Origin: Chara braunii
Taxonomy: Eukaryota > Streptophyta > Charophyceae > Charales > Characeae
Direction: 5' to 3'
Assembly (NCBI GenBank): GCA_003427395.1
Contig: BFEA01000184.1
Location: 2,327,062-2,371,388 of the forward strand
DNA length: 44,327 nucleotides
The notes under the pieces: model-generated
Told to the model about the DNA's origin: nothing
Databases searched by the model: none
What the model saw: only the letters and a program-made list of their open reading frames with translations
In this document: piece after piece, positions 9,750 to 20,455 of the stretch
How positions within the stretch are numbered: the first letter of the stretch is position 1
How the letters are laid out: each line of letters starts with the position of its first letter
Made by a program: the position numbers and the translations under genes

Positions 9750-10930
9750 CGCATGAACGAGGTAAGTCCAGGGGGCTGCTCCAGCAGGTACGAGAGGGAT
9801 GCGCGCAGGAGACCCGTGTTACGCCAGCCAGCAGGCATGCTGATAGGAAAGCGAACAGGGCTGAGAGGAGGAGAGGGAGGAGGAAGAGGAGAAGGGGTAA
9901 AGAGAGGGCACATCGCCATGGTGCCATAGCGTCCATAATCCTAGTCAGAGAGCTCCTCGATGTCGTGGTAAGAAAGTGAGCGACCCCACACCCGCGCTGC
10001 TGCTGGCAGAAGATCCCACAGAGGCGAAGATAGTGGCACGTCAACCGGTCAGCCTGCATCTCCTGTTCAGTGCAGAGGACACATTCCGGCATTTGTTGCG
10101 GGCCGCTTGCTTGCCATAGCTCTTGTTCAGAACTCTCACGGGTGACGTCTATCCGCCGGGCTCGCCCTGCGCCTCTGTTGCCAACCGTTGTGCGCCTCCA
10201 TTGCCACGTTACCTCGCATCATTGCCTTTCCTTCCCCTGCTGACTGCGCGGCGCGCGCGTGCTGTTTCCAAACGCGCTTTCTCCATCGGATGCCTCTTCT
10301 GATCACCTTGGTGTCGCACCTCCGGTGAACTCTATGGGAGCTGTCAGTGTGCCCTTCTGCTACGAGTTGCTCTGTGCGATGGCGCCCGAAGCGGTAAAAT
10401 CTCCTTCACTCGTTGTATTGTGCCCACCCCCCACCCCCTGACCCCCACCCTGCGCATTGAAATCGTCAGAATCCCAGTTATGTATCATACTTCCCTCCCA
10501 TCTCTGTTTTTTTCTCCCAAACTATAAATCTGTGGTTCTGGGCCATGCCCGAGTGGAACCGTGTCCCTTTTGGTACGCTATGGGGGAGGGTTTGTTCTCT
10601 GATGATCCGGTGGGATGAAGACGGGTGAAAAGTACTTTAGAGCATGCTTCATCGACCTCTATCCATGTGTCGGCTTTCTTAGGGCCATTCGACTAAAATG
10701 GGACATTACTCTATTCCTCCCTGCCACTGCCCCCTCTGTTCCTTTCTTTCCCTATCCCACCGGTTTTTCGTTGAACAGAGTAAGGAGGGGTTAATGATTT
10801 GTTTTGGCCCTTGCAAACTGGTTTCTATGCATGTGCGAATTGTGTTGTGAGTGGTTCCTCTCGTAGGCCCTCTTGTATGCGTCTTCTCTGGAGTTTTAGG
10901 TACGCTGCCTGAAGAAGCTTCACCAGGATT
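9750..10930. other. no recognisable feature; GC-rich then pyrimidine-rich
   Basis: It contains purine-rich 9860-9905 (GAGGAGAGGGAGGAGG) and GC-rich 10140-10265 with GCGCGCGCG. A minus-strand frame near 10092 reads CVLCTEQE with frame changes afterwards. That is only faintly reminiscent of a LINE C-terminal zinc motif and I do not call it. Confidence 0.4.
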
Positions 10931-10936
10931 CCTGCC

Positions 10937-11251
10937 ATGGAGTTGCTCGCCTACATCCACGCAGCCCTGATGTTCTTGATCGCCTTTATGGCTTACCTTG
11001 CGTTGCACCGCAGTGTCCAATGCTCGAGTAAGCACCGCACCCGCTCCCCGGACCCCGGACCAGTGGGCTTGCTCAAGCGGCTGAGAACCACTAGTGAGCA
11101 AACTCCCGGGGCCAGGTGGCAGGCGCTGCGTTACCCAGGAATGAGAGGACGTTTACTACCGTATGCCCGCGTTATATTCAGTTTTCATACGTTTTCCGGC
11201 CATTGTTTCATGCACGGTGGGTTAGTCAGGAGGCGGTTCAACAGGTTGTAG
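10937..11251 (+). CDS. hypothetical ORF with N-terminal membrane anchor (doubtful)
   Basis: A 104-codon frame starts at an ATG in a favourable context (CCATGG). Residues 1-25 (MELLAYIHAALMFLIAFMAY onwards) form a hydrophobic helix followed by basic and Pro-containing sequence (RTRSPDPGPVG). That layout resembles the anchor and proline hinge of microsomal enzymes such as cytochromes P450, but no catalytic motif follows. A possible 5' splice site (GTAAGC) lies at about 11028. The frame may be a first exon or chance. Confidence 0.22.
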   Translation: MELLAYIHAALMFLIAFMAYLALHRSVQCSSKHRTRSPDPGPVGLLKRLRTTSEQTPGARWQALRYPGMRGRLLPYARVIFSFHTFSGHCFMHGGLVRRRFNRL

Positions 11252-11308
11252 GCTACCAGGCAGCCTCCTAGAGAGACTTCACTTGTCAGCTGGGAGCCAG
11301 CGTAGGGT

Positions 11309-11640
11309 GCATGGCCCGTAAACAATGCTCCGGAAGAGGGGGCTCTGGTCCTCGTAATGAAGCAGGGAGCCATAAGAAAAAGCAAAGCCCGGTCCCACAC
11401 CCGGTCGGAGGGCATCCCTCTTTGGAGGTGACCGTATTTCTGGGAACGCTAAGGCCTCGAGATGGGCAAAGCACAATGTCCCAAACGGGGCAGCCCCGAA
11501 CCTTGTTGTGAAGTAGGAAGCCTTAGGAAAGAACGAAGCCAAGACCCATTTTCAGTAGGAGGGCACCGGTCCCTCCTTTTTTCTATATATATACATATAT
11601 ATGGGGTGACCATAATTCTGGGAACACCTGGGCCAAAAAG
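11309..11640. repeat. imperfect tandem duplication, about 150-bp unit
   Basis: Two units (about 11309-11460 and 11461-11635) share the order of GGCA/CCCGTAAACAATG-like start, GAAGYAGG, CCATAAGAAA/CCTTAGGAAA, RGTYGGAGGGCA, CCCTC, GGTGACC and TTCTGGGAAC. The second is expanded by a (TA)n-rich insertion at 11582-11601. Confidence 0.65.
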
Positions 11641-11885
11641 CGAGTCAGGAAGGGCAAAAAGTAAAATTGCAGATGTCCTACCCCTCCAAGTCATCGTTCT
11701 GAGGGGGCACCTATAGCATACCATCCTCCAGGGGTGGAGCAACAGTCTGGCTTCAAAAAATACCAAGGTAAATTGCACCGACTCTGAGCACTAGGTAGAA
11801 GAATGAGGCGGCGGCAACAAGGCAACAAGACAGACAAATGAACAAACAACAAAACAAACGAAGCGAAAAAAAAACAAAAGATGAA

Positions 11886-11941
11886 AGATTGTTTCGTCGG
11901 AGTTGCACCGACTCATCAGGAGGCTGAACCCTCGACAATCT
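11886..11941 (-). ncRNA. type III hammerhead ribozyme, copy A
   Basis: Read on the minus strand: stem III AGATTGT/ACAATCT (7 bp including the 15.1-16.1 pair), cleavage triplet GTC, stem I GAGG/CCTC with loop GTTCAG, conserved CTGATGA, stem II GTCGG/CCGAC with loop TGCAACT, conserved GAAA. All invariant core residues are present and stem III is the open one, hence type III. Predicted cleavage is 3' of the C at 11934. Established knowledge: such motifs self-cleave RNA and occur in viroid-like RNAs and plant retrozymes. Confidence 0.9.
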
Positions 11942-12749
11942 GCGGAATCCGCGTATTTGATGGTTTGGGTCATGAACCCTTTGACCCTTGTTGAAGGCAG
12001 ACTGTCCCCAACAGGAACATAGCAGCGGGCAGCAACCCTGTGAAGCACCAGGCAACACAGTAGAGGCAACAAGGCTGCACAACACCAAAAACGACTGCAA
12101 GGAACGACATGACACACAACGAGGCAGCCGTGTTACAGTAGTGAAGCACAAGGCAACACAAGCAAGGCAACAACACTGCAGGGGACGACAGAGCGAGTGA
12201 ACTAGTAGCTGGGCAACCATGGAGCAGAGCACGAGGCACCAGCAACAAGGCAACCAACCTACATGGCACACAAGCACGGAAGGCACGGCCAACGGATGAG
12301 CAGCACGGCAGCGGAGCAGCGAAGCACAAGGCAACACTAACAACACGGCCACACCGCACGGCGAACACATCAACCCGCAAAGAACCACACGCGAAGCAAG
12401 CGGGACAGGCAGCAGGGCAGCGGCGGAGCGCAGACGAGGACGTCCACACAACCAACACGGAGCAAAGCATCACATGACCTACTCACATCACGATAGAACC
12501 CCGCAGACTGTTGGTTCCCACCGCCCACTGAGCCAGGGAGTCACTCCGACGAACATCCGTCATCACCGGCAGGCAGCACAGACATCCCGAACCGAGCAGC
12601 CCCCTTAAGAGTGCAGTAGGCACTCCAAACGAGGAACCACCGACGACTGTTTGGCACTACTTAAGGGTGCTCAGTTGGACACACAAAAAGACTTAGAAAA
12701 AATCATGGGGAGGACATACAACAGAAGAAGGACCAACAAACATAAAACT

Positions 12750-12752
<3 letters not shown>

Positions 12753-12809
<57 letters not shown>
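12753..12809. repeat. (GT)n microsatellite in copy A
   Basis: About 28 GT units in the same relative position as the tracts at 14339-14399 (copy B) and 16158-16187 (copy C), so the microsatellite is an internal part of the repeat. Confidence 0.95.
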
Positions 12810-12812
<3 letters not shown>

Positions 12813-13249
12813 ACCCACATTCCCTCCATGAGGAAGGCCGGATGGACTAGTGTCCCGGGGCACTAGGCCATTCGGCCCGGTGCCCCACGGACTCTGCGCA
12901 TGCATACAGACAGACACATACACAACCCATGTAACTTAGACAAGCACTAAGAAAACCCGACCTTTACTCGCATGGGAAAGTGCATTCAGAAGACAAAGAG
13001 GCATGACACTCAGAAAGTGTTGGGAAGACACACATGGACAACAACAAGACTAGTCAGGAATCAGACCCTTTCGTAAGCAAGAAGAGACAAATCTGAGTGT
13101 ATGTGTTATATATGCATTGCGTGGCTTCTGCGACTGCGTCAGAGCATGTTGCGTTGAAGAGTGTGCTTATAAACAACACCGGGAAAGAGCCCGCAGCCCA
13201 GGATGCCCATAGAAAAGAATGCTTATAAAGCCCAACTTTCAAAAGTCGT

Positions 13250-14345
13250 GAAACGAAAAAAATGAACCGACCAGCGGTAAGACAAGTACAACAAGACGAA
13301 CAAAACGGCAAGGCTGAGGTCAAAACACAACAGGGTACTTGGATGACAGACCGTAGCAAAGAACAAAGGGTGGAGGGCAAGGGGGAGGCGGGCGGGCAGA
13401 CAAACAGCACTAGGCAGAAGAATGAGGCGGCGGCAACAAGGCAACAAGACAGACAAATGAACAAACAACAAAAAAATCAAAGCGAAAAAAACAAAAGATG
13501 AAAGATTGTTTCGTCGGAGTTGCACCGACTCATCAGGAGGCTGAACCCTCGACAATCTGCGGAATCCCCGTATTTGATGGTTTGGGTCATGAACCCTTCG
13601 ACCCTTGTTGAAGGCAGACTGTCCCCAAGAGGAACATAGTCGCAGACAACAACCCTGTGAAGCACTAGGGCACACAGTAGAGGCAACATGACTGCACAAC
13701 GCCAAAAACGACTGCGAGGAACGACACGGCACACCCAACTCGCAGCAGGGCCCCCAAGCAGTGAAGCACCTGGCAACACTACCAAGACGACCACACTGCA
13801 AGGGACGAGACGGCAAGCGAACAAGCAGCAGAGCGACTATGCTGAGGGGCACAAGGCAACCCCAACACGGCAACCAAACTACAGGGCGCGTAAGCAAAGA
13901 ACCCGGAAGGCACGACCAGCGGACAGGCGGCAAGGCAACGAAGTAGCGAAGCACAAGGCAACACCACAACCCAGCCACACCACACAGCGAAGACAACAGC
14001 ATGCCAAGAACAACCTGCGAGGCAAGCGGAACAGGCAGCAAGGCAGTGGTGGAGCGCAGACGGGGTCGTCCACACATCCAACACGGAGCAAAGGAGCACA
14101 TCACTTACATCACGGGTGAACCCCACAGACTGTTGGTTCCCACCACCCACTGAGCCAGGAAGACACTCCAACGAGCATCCGTCATCACCTACAGGTAACA
14201 CAGACATCCCGAACCGAGCGACCCCCTAAGAGTGCAATTGGCAGTCCAAACGAGGAACCACCGACTGTTTGGCACTACGTAAGGGTGCTCAGTCGGGCAC
14301 AAAAAACAAAAGAAAAGAATGACAAACATAAAACTGATTGTGTGC

Positions 14346-14401
<56 letters not shown>

Positions 14402-14790
14402 CCCACCCAATGTCCCTCCATGAGGAAGGTCAAATGGATTAGTGTCCGGGGACACTAAGCCATACGGCCTCGCGTCCCACGGACACCGCACACGCATACA
14501 AACAAACACATACATGTCCAAACCAGCCCGACGATTTGTGTACAAGAGGACAAAGATCCTAGTCACTTGGAAACATCACTATTTGGATTCAGTGTTCATC
14601 ATTTTCCCACATAGACGTCACCAATGAGCATATAAAATGTGCCACAGTTGCACAGCTCGCGAAGGGGCAGTCAACCCCCTTGATAGCAAAAGGGAGGATA
14701 AATCTGTCCGTGCGTGTGTTTGGTGAGACGAGTCTATTGCACCTTGCGATGCAACAAGCCGCGTTTATATAAGACACAACATAAATAATG
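13250..14790 (-). mobile_element. hammerhead-bearing repeat, copy B
   Basis: The most complete copy. Left part 13250-13400 is A-rich with GGGGGAGGCGGGCGGGCAGAC. The hammerhead is at 13503-13558, the GAAGCAC/GGCAACAC word region follows to about 14060, then (GT)n at 14339-14399, CCCTCCATGAGGAAGG, and a less conserved end. It lies head-to-tail with copy A at a spacing of 1617 bp between cleavage sites. The end near 14790 is uncertain. Confidence 0.7.
13503..13558 (-). ncRNA. type III hammerhead ribozyme, copy B
   Basis: Sequence-identical over the 56-nt motif to copy A, with the same stems, CTGATGA and GAAA boxes and GTC cleavage site. Predicted cleavage is after the C at 13551 on the minus strand. 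Conservation of the motif exceeds that of the surrounding repeat. Confidence 0.9.
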
Positions 14791-14877
14791 CCAATAACAC
14801 AGACATCATAACATCGAACGAATCACACCATGATCCAAGCGAGTATTCCATTCGACTGGGTATGCACGACCTCACTG

Positions 14878-15388
14878 ACTTACCCAAACCATCAAATACG
14901 GGGATTGCGCAGATTGTCGAGGGTTTAGCCTCCTGATGAGTCGGTGCAACTCCGACGAAACAATCTTTCATCATCTGTTTATTTTATTTTTTTCAGTCTT
15001 TGCCTGGTTTATACTTGTATTTTTTTCGGGTGTTGGTTTTGCATTGTCGTTGTTTGTCTTGTTGTTGTTTCCCTCGCTGCCTTACGCTGTTTGTTTGCCC
15101 ATCCATCTACCCCATGCCTTTCACCAAGTGTGCTTTGTTGTTTTGTGTTGTTGGCCTGCCCACCCACTTCCCCCATGCCCTCCAGCCTATATGCTTTGCT
15201 GCCTTGTGCTATTTGCCTTGCGGCATGCTGTCTTTCTGCACAGCTGCCTCCCCCTTGCCCCCCAACCTTCGCCCTTTGTTGATGCCGCATGCCTTTTTCA
15301 CTTGCTGTCTTTTTTCTGCTTTGAAATTCCCCTAGTTGTTGCGTATTGTTTGTTTCAGCTCACGGCTAACTGCCCTCGGGCTCCAGTC
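14878..15388 (+). mobile_element. inverted fragment of the hammerhead-bearing repeat
   Basis: Compared with copies A and B, this segment is reverse-complemented: ACCCAAACCATCAAATACG, hammerhead, then the complement of the region left of the hammerhead in copy B (GCTGCCTTRYGCTRTTTG, CCCACCCACTTCCCCC), with about three internal repeats of 60-90 bp. Its right border abuts copy C exactly where copy C would need it in the opposite orientation. Confidence 0.65.
14911..14966 (+). ncRNA. type III hammerhead ribozyme, copy C (plus strand)
   Basis: The same 56-nt architecture on the plus strand. Stem I loop is GTTTAG instead of GTTCAG; the core boxes, stems II and III and the GTC site (C at 14918) are intact. 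Confidence 0.9.
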
Positions 15389-16154
15389 CTTGAAGGCAGA
15401 CTGTCCCCAAGAGGAACATAGCAGTAGGCAGCAACCCTGTGAAGCACCAGGCAACACAGTAGAGGCAACACAGTAGAGGCAACACGGTTGCACAACTTAA
15501 AAACGACGGCGAGGAACGACACGGCACACCCAACTCGCAGCAGGGCACCCAAGCAGTGAAGCACCAGGCAACACTACCAAGACAACCACACTGCAAGGGA
15601 TGAGAGGGCAAGCGAACAAGCAGCAGAGCAACCATGCTGAGGGGCACAAGGCAACACCAACACGGCAACCAAACTACAGGGCGCACAAGCAAAGAACTCG
15701 GAAGGCACGACCAGCGGACAGGCGCAAGGCAGCGAAGCAGCGAAGCACAAGGCAATACCACAACCCAGCCACACCACACAGCGAAGACAGCAGCATGCCA
15801 AGAACAACCTGCGAGGCAAGCGGAACGGGCAGCAAGGCAGTGGTGGAGCGCAGACGGGGTCGTCCACACATCCAACACGGAGCAAAGCAGCACATCACTT
15901 ACTCACATCACGGGTGAACCCCACAGACTGTTGGTTCCCACCACCCACTGAGCCAGGAAGACACTCCAACGAGCATCCGTCATCACCTACAGGCAACACA
16001 AACATCCCGAACCGAGCGCCCCCCTAAGAGTGCAGTTGGCACTCCAAACGAGGAACCACCGACTGTTTGGCACTACCTAAGGGTGCTCAGTCGGGCACAA
16101 AAAAAATCAGAAAGAGGACAAACAACAGAAGAAAAGAATGACAGACATAAAACT

Positions 16155-16187
<33 letters not shown>
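15389..16187 (-). mobile_element. hammerhead-bearing repeat, copy C, lacking its hammerhead end
   Basis: It starts at TTGAAGGCAGACTGTCCCC, immediately beyond the hammerhead in copies A and B, and is colinear with B through the GAAGCAC words to the (GT)n tract, where it enters the assembly gap. Very close to copy B, for example 15600-16080 with 13800-14285. Confidence 0.75.
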
Positions 16188-17033
16188 NNNNNNNNNNNNN
16201 NNNNNNNNNNNNNNNNNNNNNNNNNNNNNNNNNNNNNNNNNNNNNNNNNNNNNNNNNNNNNNNNNNNNNNNNNNNNNNNNNNNNNNNNNNNNNNNNNNNN
16301 NNNNNNNNNNNNNNNNNNNNNNNNNNNNNNNNNNNNNNNNNNNNNNNNNNNNNNNNNNNNNNNNNNNNNNNNNNNNNNNNNNNNNNNNNNNNNNNNNNNN
16401 NNNNNNNNNNNNNNNNNNNNNNNNNNNNNNNNNNNNNNNNNNNNNNNNNNNNNNNNNNNNNNNNNNNNNNNNNNNNNNNNNNNNNNNNNNNNNNNNNNNN
16501 NNNNNNNNNNNNNNNNNNNNNNNNNNNNNNNNNNNNNNNNNNNNNNNNNNNNNNNNNNNNNNNNNNNNNNNNNNNNNNNNNNNNNNNNNNNNNNNNNNNN
16601 NNNNNNNNNNNNNNNNNNNNNNNNNNNNNNNNNNNNNNNNNNNNNNNNNNNNNNNNNNNNNNNNNNNNNNNNNNNNNNNNNNNNNNNNNNNNNNNNNNNN
16701 NNNNNNNNNNNNNNNNNNNNNNNNNNNNNNNNNNNNNNNNNNNNNNNNNNNNNNNNNNNNNNNNNNNNNNNNNNNNNNNNNNNNNNNNNNNNNNNNNNNN
16801 NNNNNNNNNNNNNNNNNNNNNNNNNNNNNNNNNNNNNNNNNNNNNNNNNNNNNNNNNNNNNNNNNNNNNNNNNNNNNNNNNNNNNNNNNNNNNNNNNNNN
16901 NNNNNNNNNNNNNNNNNNNNNNNNNNNNNNNNNNNNNNNNNNNNNNNNNNNNNNNNNNNNNNNNNNNNNNNNNNNNNNNNNNNNNNNNNNNNNNNNNNNN
17001 NNNNNNNNNNNNNNNNNNNNNNNNNNNNNNNNN
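16188..17033. other. assembly gap (846 N)
   Basis: A run of N, bordered by (GT)n on the left and (CA)n on the right. The missing DNA probably includes the end of hammerhead-repeat copy C. Confidence 0.99.

Positions 17034-17122
<89 letters not shown>
17034..17122. repeat. (CA)n(GA)n microsatellite
   Basis: About 33 CA units followed by about 11 GA units, ending two bases before the UBL5-like sequence. Confidence 0.97.
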
Positions 17123-17124
17123 AG

Positions 17125-17346
17125 AGGATTGAGGTGGTGTTGAACGATCGGTTGGGGAAGAAGGTGCGTGTGAAATCCAATGAGGATGACACGATTGGAG
17201 ACTTGAAGAAGCTAGTTGCGGCGCAAACGGGAACGCGGCCTGAGAAGATTAGGGTACAGAAATGGTACACGATCTACGAGGATCACATAACTCTGACGGA
17301 CTAGGAAATCGACGACGACATGGGTCTGGAATTGTACTATAATTAA
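17125..17346 (+). pseudogene. UBL5: UBL5/HUB1 ubiquitin-like protein pseudogene
   Basis: The frame encodes a 73-codon sequence of exactly the length of UBL5 (Hub1 in yeast). Recognisable blocks are [16 protein letters not shown] (residues 2-17), [18 protein letters not shown] (21-38), [12 protein letters not shown] (46-57) and the C-terminal GLELYYN with the family's double Tyr before a TAA. UBL5 is a nuclear ubiquitin fold protein that binds splicing factors such as Snu66 and is not conjugated through a di-Gly. Two lesions are visible: AGG stands where the initiator ATG is expected (17125-17127), and TAG replaces the conserved Tyr60 codon (17302-17304). There is no intron, and a GA microsatellite abuts the 5' end. 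A retrocopy or decayed duplicate is most likely. A start supplied by an upstream exon cannot be excluded because of the gap, but the stop would still truncate it. Confidence 0.88.
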
Positions 17347-17861
17347 CCAACGGACTGATTAATATCCCACCGTTCAGCCATGCGTCAATCAATCCGACAA
17401 CCCACAAGTTCATCGACAGGGCATGATTCTTGTAAAGATATGTTGCGTGAAGGAGAAGCATTATGAGGAGTTGCACGACTTAATGAGCGATGGACGTGAA
17501 CACGTGTTTAGCGAACGGCCACGTGTCGGCTATGGATTGGAACTGTCGCTGCTTTTTTATAATATTACGTATGGCTCAGACAGTACTGTCAGAGTTTGTT
17601 CCATCCATGTACTGCCACGTGTCGCGGCCCTGGCTCAAGGGAAGATGCCCATCACCTGGTGATGCGGGCAATGGTGGCGGCTTTGTGTGACAAGAGAGAG
17701 GAGAAGAGAGAAAGAGGATCAGCTATGGATTCGAACTGTCGCCTGCCTTTTGTATTAACGTATTACGGAACGGAACGAAAGGGTATCTAAGCGGAAGACA
17801 ATACCCATCTGGCGCTCACGTCTGAAGATACTATGTCTCGATGATGATGACTGATATGACT
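17347..17861. other. no recognisable gene
   Basis: Unique-looking DNA with a diverged duplicate: GCTATGGATTGGAACTGTCGC near 17529 and GCTATGGATTCGAACTGTCGC near 17722 are followed by similar AT-rich tails. Confidence 0.5.
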
Positions 17862-18118
17862 GATAGTCACGCAATTGGGCGATGAAGGCGATGACAGAGC
17901 ATCTGACGGCGGAGATGGTGACAATCGGGCGATGGCGGCGTTGATGGCGATGATGACCGTCGCACAACAGGGCGACGGCGGCGATGGTGACAGTCACACA
18001 ACTTGGCGATGAAGGGGATGATGACCCATGGTTTCTGCGATGACGATCGTCACACAATCGGACGACGGCGGCGATGGCTGTGCTGGTGACCATCACAATA
18101 TCGGGCGATGGCAGGGAG
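17862..18118 (+). repeat. GGCGATG satellite
   Basis: Irregular tandem array of GGCGGCGATGGTGACAGTCACACAAY and TGGGCGATG words. The same satellite in the opposite orientation is at 32012-32685. In both places it adjoins the same LTR-like family, so it is probably a variable internal block of that family. Confidence 0.85.
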
Positions 18119-18119
18119 T

Positions 18120-19338
18120 TAGACAAAATTAGACCTTGAAAAGTCAAAGTCATTTTAACTTCTGAATTTAGCTTCGTATTTTGTCTTTTTCAGGGTCCAA
18201 CTTTTTTGACGCTTTGGCTTAGTTCAAATATGGAACACCTCCCTTTCTAAAGGAAGTGATGCCCAATTTTTTGCTAATTAAGGGAGTTAGACAAAATCAA
18301 ACCTTGAAAAGTCAAAGTCATTTTAAATTTTGAATTTAACTTTGTATAAATTTTGGAATAACACTTTTTCTACGGGAAGCGCTGCCGAAATTTCTACAAA
18401 TCTAAAGAGTTAGTTAAATTTTGTCTTAGTTGAACTCATGTCTTGTTTTCTAAGTTCATATCTGACTTAGTATAAATCCGGGAAGTCTCCCTTTCTAAAG
18501 GGATTGCTGCCCAATTTTTTGCTTATCAGGGAGTTATACAAAATTTGACTTTAAAAGGTTGGAGATTATTTTTGCTTTCATATGTAGGCTGATATAAATT
18601 CTGAAAGGGCACTTCTCTTACGGGAAGCGGTGCCGAAATTTTCTTAGTTTAGAGGAGTTAGATTATATTTTGATAGGTAACAATTCTGAAAAATTCACTC
18701 TGTATAGAGGAGATTCTGTCAGGGTCTACCTTTCTTTTGACACTTGCTTAGAGGTAGACTTCGGCTTAGTTAATTAGGATGGTTTGAGTGAGATCATGAT
18801 AAGGGAATTATTTTCCATTGACTTATAGATTTAGCTTGGGAATTGACCTGTCTTGTGTTACATGTCCTCTTGATCGATTGATTCAGGACTTGGGCTAGAT
18901 TCAACTTGATCCTACAAGGATCACCTTCTGTTATCACTGATAACAGGTCGGTTGCCGATTCTTCGGTTTACGACCTAACTTCAATTAATCCTCAATACTC
19001 AACCTAAAAGGCTTTAGCCCTGATGTTTTTATTGTTTTATTAAGGTTTCACCCAAGCTTTTATTGAATGACCATTTAACAAAGGTACTGAGTATTTAAGT
19101 ATGGTTGGTTTGACAGAGGCTGGGGCTTGCATGGCTAAAGCGAGGGGTATGAGTATAGAGATTGGTTGGAGTTGACTCCGTGTAGTGCGTGAACTCTTGC
19201 TTGACTCTTTGATGTGATTGCAGGTATGTTCTGTGGTTCGGATTTTGGATTGCACTGCCTGCGATCACACATATATATATGGCTGTGAGGAGTCTCACTG
19301 TGATTGTAAGAAGGGATTGTCACATACTTATTCCCCTT

Positions 19339-19373
<35 letters not shown>

Positions 19374-20435
19374 ACCTATGCTGGATGTTCGCGTGGTCTG
19401 ATGGGCCCGCGTACTACGGATTTAATTAGGGGTTGAGATGGAGAAAAGAAGGACGACCCGTCTATTTGTTTGTATGCTTCTTGAAGAATTCTTAGTCGGG
19501 CGTTGGTCATGGACCTGGATTCAAGGTCCTTGTCCAGGACATCCCAGACCCTAAACTCTGCATGGAAGGGATTACCCCTCAGGCAAAGCCTATTTGCCTT
19601 GCCTGCCGGGACACTCAGCCAAAGGCCGGAGGTCTCGCGACGGTCGCATGGCTATTCCTTCAGCCGTGCAATATCGTGAGGGAGTAGGCCCTCACGATAC
19701 TTCGAGTCTGACACTTGAGTGTCATAAGCGTACTCGGATCCACGAGGAACCGCTTGATTATGGGCACTACATAGTACGCCATCATTGCGACTGCTTGCTA
19801 CGCTTGCATTGCGAGTGAATATGAGTTAGTCCTGCGTCCGCGCAATTTTATACTAAGTCTCGCGCGCAACGTCTATCTGATTTTCGCATCGGAAAGTTAT
19901 GGGACGGCTATCGAGGGACTCGGAGCGTGGTCGCGTTGCTTGTTTGTGTCGCTTCGTGTATTTTTACTTTTTATGTTCTTTATAGTGATGTGCGCGTGGT
20001 ATGTGGGATGCGTCCTAGTCGACCGACGATGGGTCGCGCTTGGGACTTCAGCCCCCGAAAATGTTGGTTCGCATGCGGGTTCAATAGAGGTGTATTACCA
20101 CGCGTACCCCCTATGCTACAGCGAACGAGAAACATCCTCGGATCGTCCACCTCTGCGATTGCAATTGATTAACTTTCGTACTGTGGACTGATCTCTCGGC
20201 GGGGATACGCCCACCGAAGGGAGGTGACAACTCCCGTAAGGTGGAGGTAAGCCAAGCCTCGTGTAGGCCCTATCCTGTCGTACGGGGTCGCGAGAGGTAT
20301 GGTTGGCACACTCGACCGGAGCGGCTTGCGGAAGCTCCATGTATATTCGCGACGAAGGAACAAAACAACTCCTGCGTGACGCGGCCAGGAGGGTCCCGCG
20401 CTGCCTCGTGCGGTGCCAGACCAATGCGCTCGACA
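18120..20435 (+). repeat. 5' LTR-like sequence of the gypsy element
   Basis: From about 18345 it is colinear with the reverse complement of 35898-37960. It begins with repeated modules containing CGGGAAGCGCTGCCGAAATT and GGGAGTTAGACAAAAT, and ends in CGACA at 20435, two bases before the primer-binding site. Conserved hairpins inside it are GATCCT/AGGATC at 18908, CTGTTAT/ATAACAG at 18928 and ATCGTGAGGG/CCCTCACGAT at 19673. The true 5' TG end cannot be placed, because the copy starts at the satellite. Confidence 0.75.
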
Positions 20436-20437
20436 GG

Positions 20438-20455
20438 TGGCGCCATTGTTTGGGA
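20438..20455 (+). promoter_or_regulatory. primer-binding site, tRNA-Asp-like
   Basis: TGGCGCCATTGTTTGGGA lies two bases after the LTR terminal CA. TGGCGCCGTTG-type sites complementary to the tRNA-Asp 3' end are typical of several plant Ty3/gypsy lineages (for example Athila/Tat-type). A tRNA alignment was not possible here. Confidence 0.75.

Larger units (their letters stand above)
11770..12925 (-). mobile_element. hammerhead-bearing repeat, copy A
   Basis: This segment aligns over its whole length with copy B (13400-14520). It starts near GAGCACTAGGYAGAAGAATG, contains a hammerhead ribozyme on the minus strand, a 400-bp stretch of degenerate GAAGCACNAGGCAACAC words, a (GT)n tract and a terminal stretch ending near ACACATACA. 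It lacks a plausible conserved protein; the Leu/Cys-rich minus-strand frames are translations of the short words. Type III hammerheads in plant repeats are established for the non-coding LTR retrotransposons called retrozymes. Assignment to that class is inference, because I cannot define LTRs, a primer site or target duplications here. Sequence homologous to the part of B left of 13400 is missing. Confidence 0.7.

Noticed and set aside
9628-10092. LINE C-terminal zinc-finger remnant on the minus strand
   Set aside because: A CVLC motif and a possible ARVWGR in another frame are too little; no RT or endonuclease blocks were seen nearby.
10937-11251. Cytochrome P450 N-terminus
   Set aside because: Only the anchor helix and a Pro-Gly stretch fit; no I-helix, ExxR or haem-binding Cys motif follows. 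Kept as a doubtful ORF.
11753-12473. Leu/Cys-rich membrane-protein ORFs on the minus strand (also 13223-14207 and 15366-15898)
   Set aside because: They follow the degenerate GAAGCAC/GGCAACAC words of the hammerhead-bearing repeat, overlap in all frames, and are broken differently in each copy.
17125-17346. Functional UBL5 gene
   Set aside because: The start codon position is AGG and codon 60 is TAG; re-reading of a stop is not known for this family.
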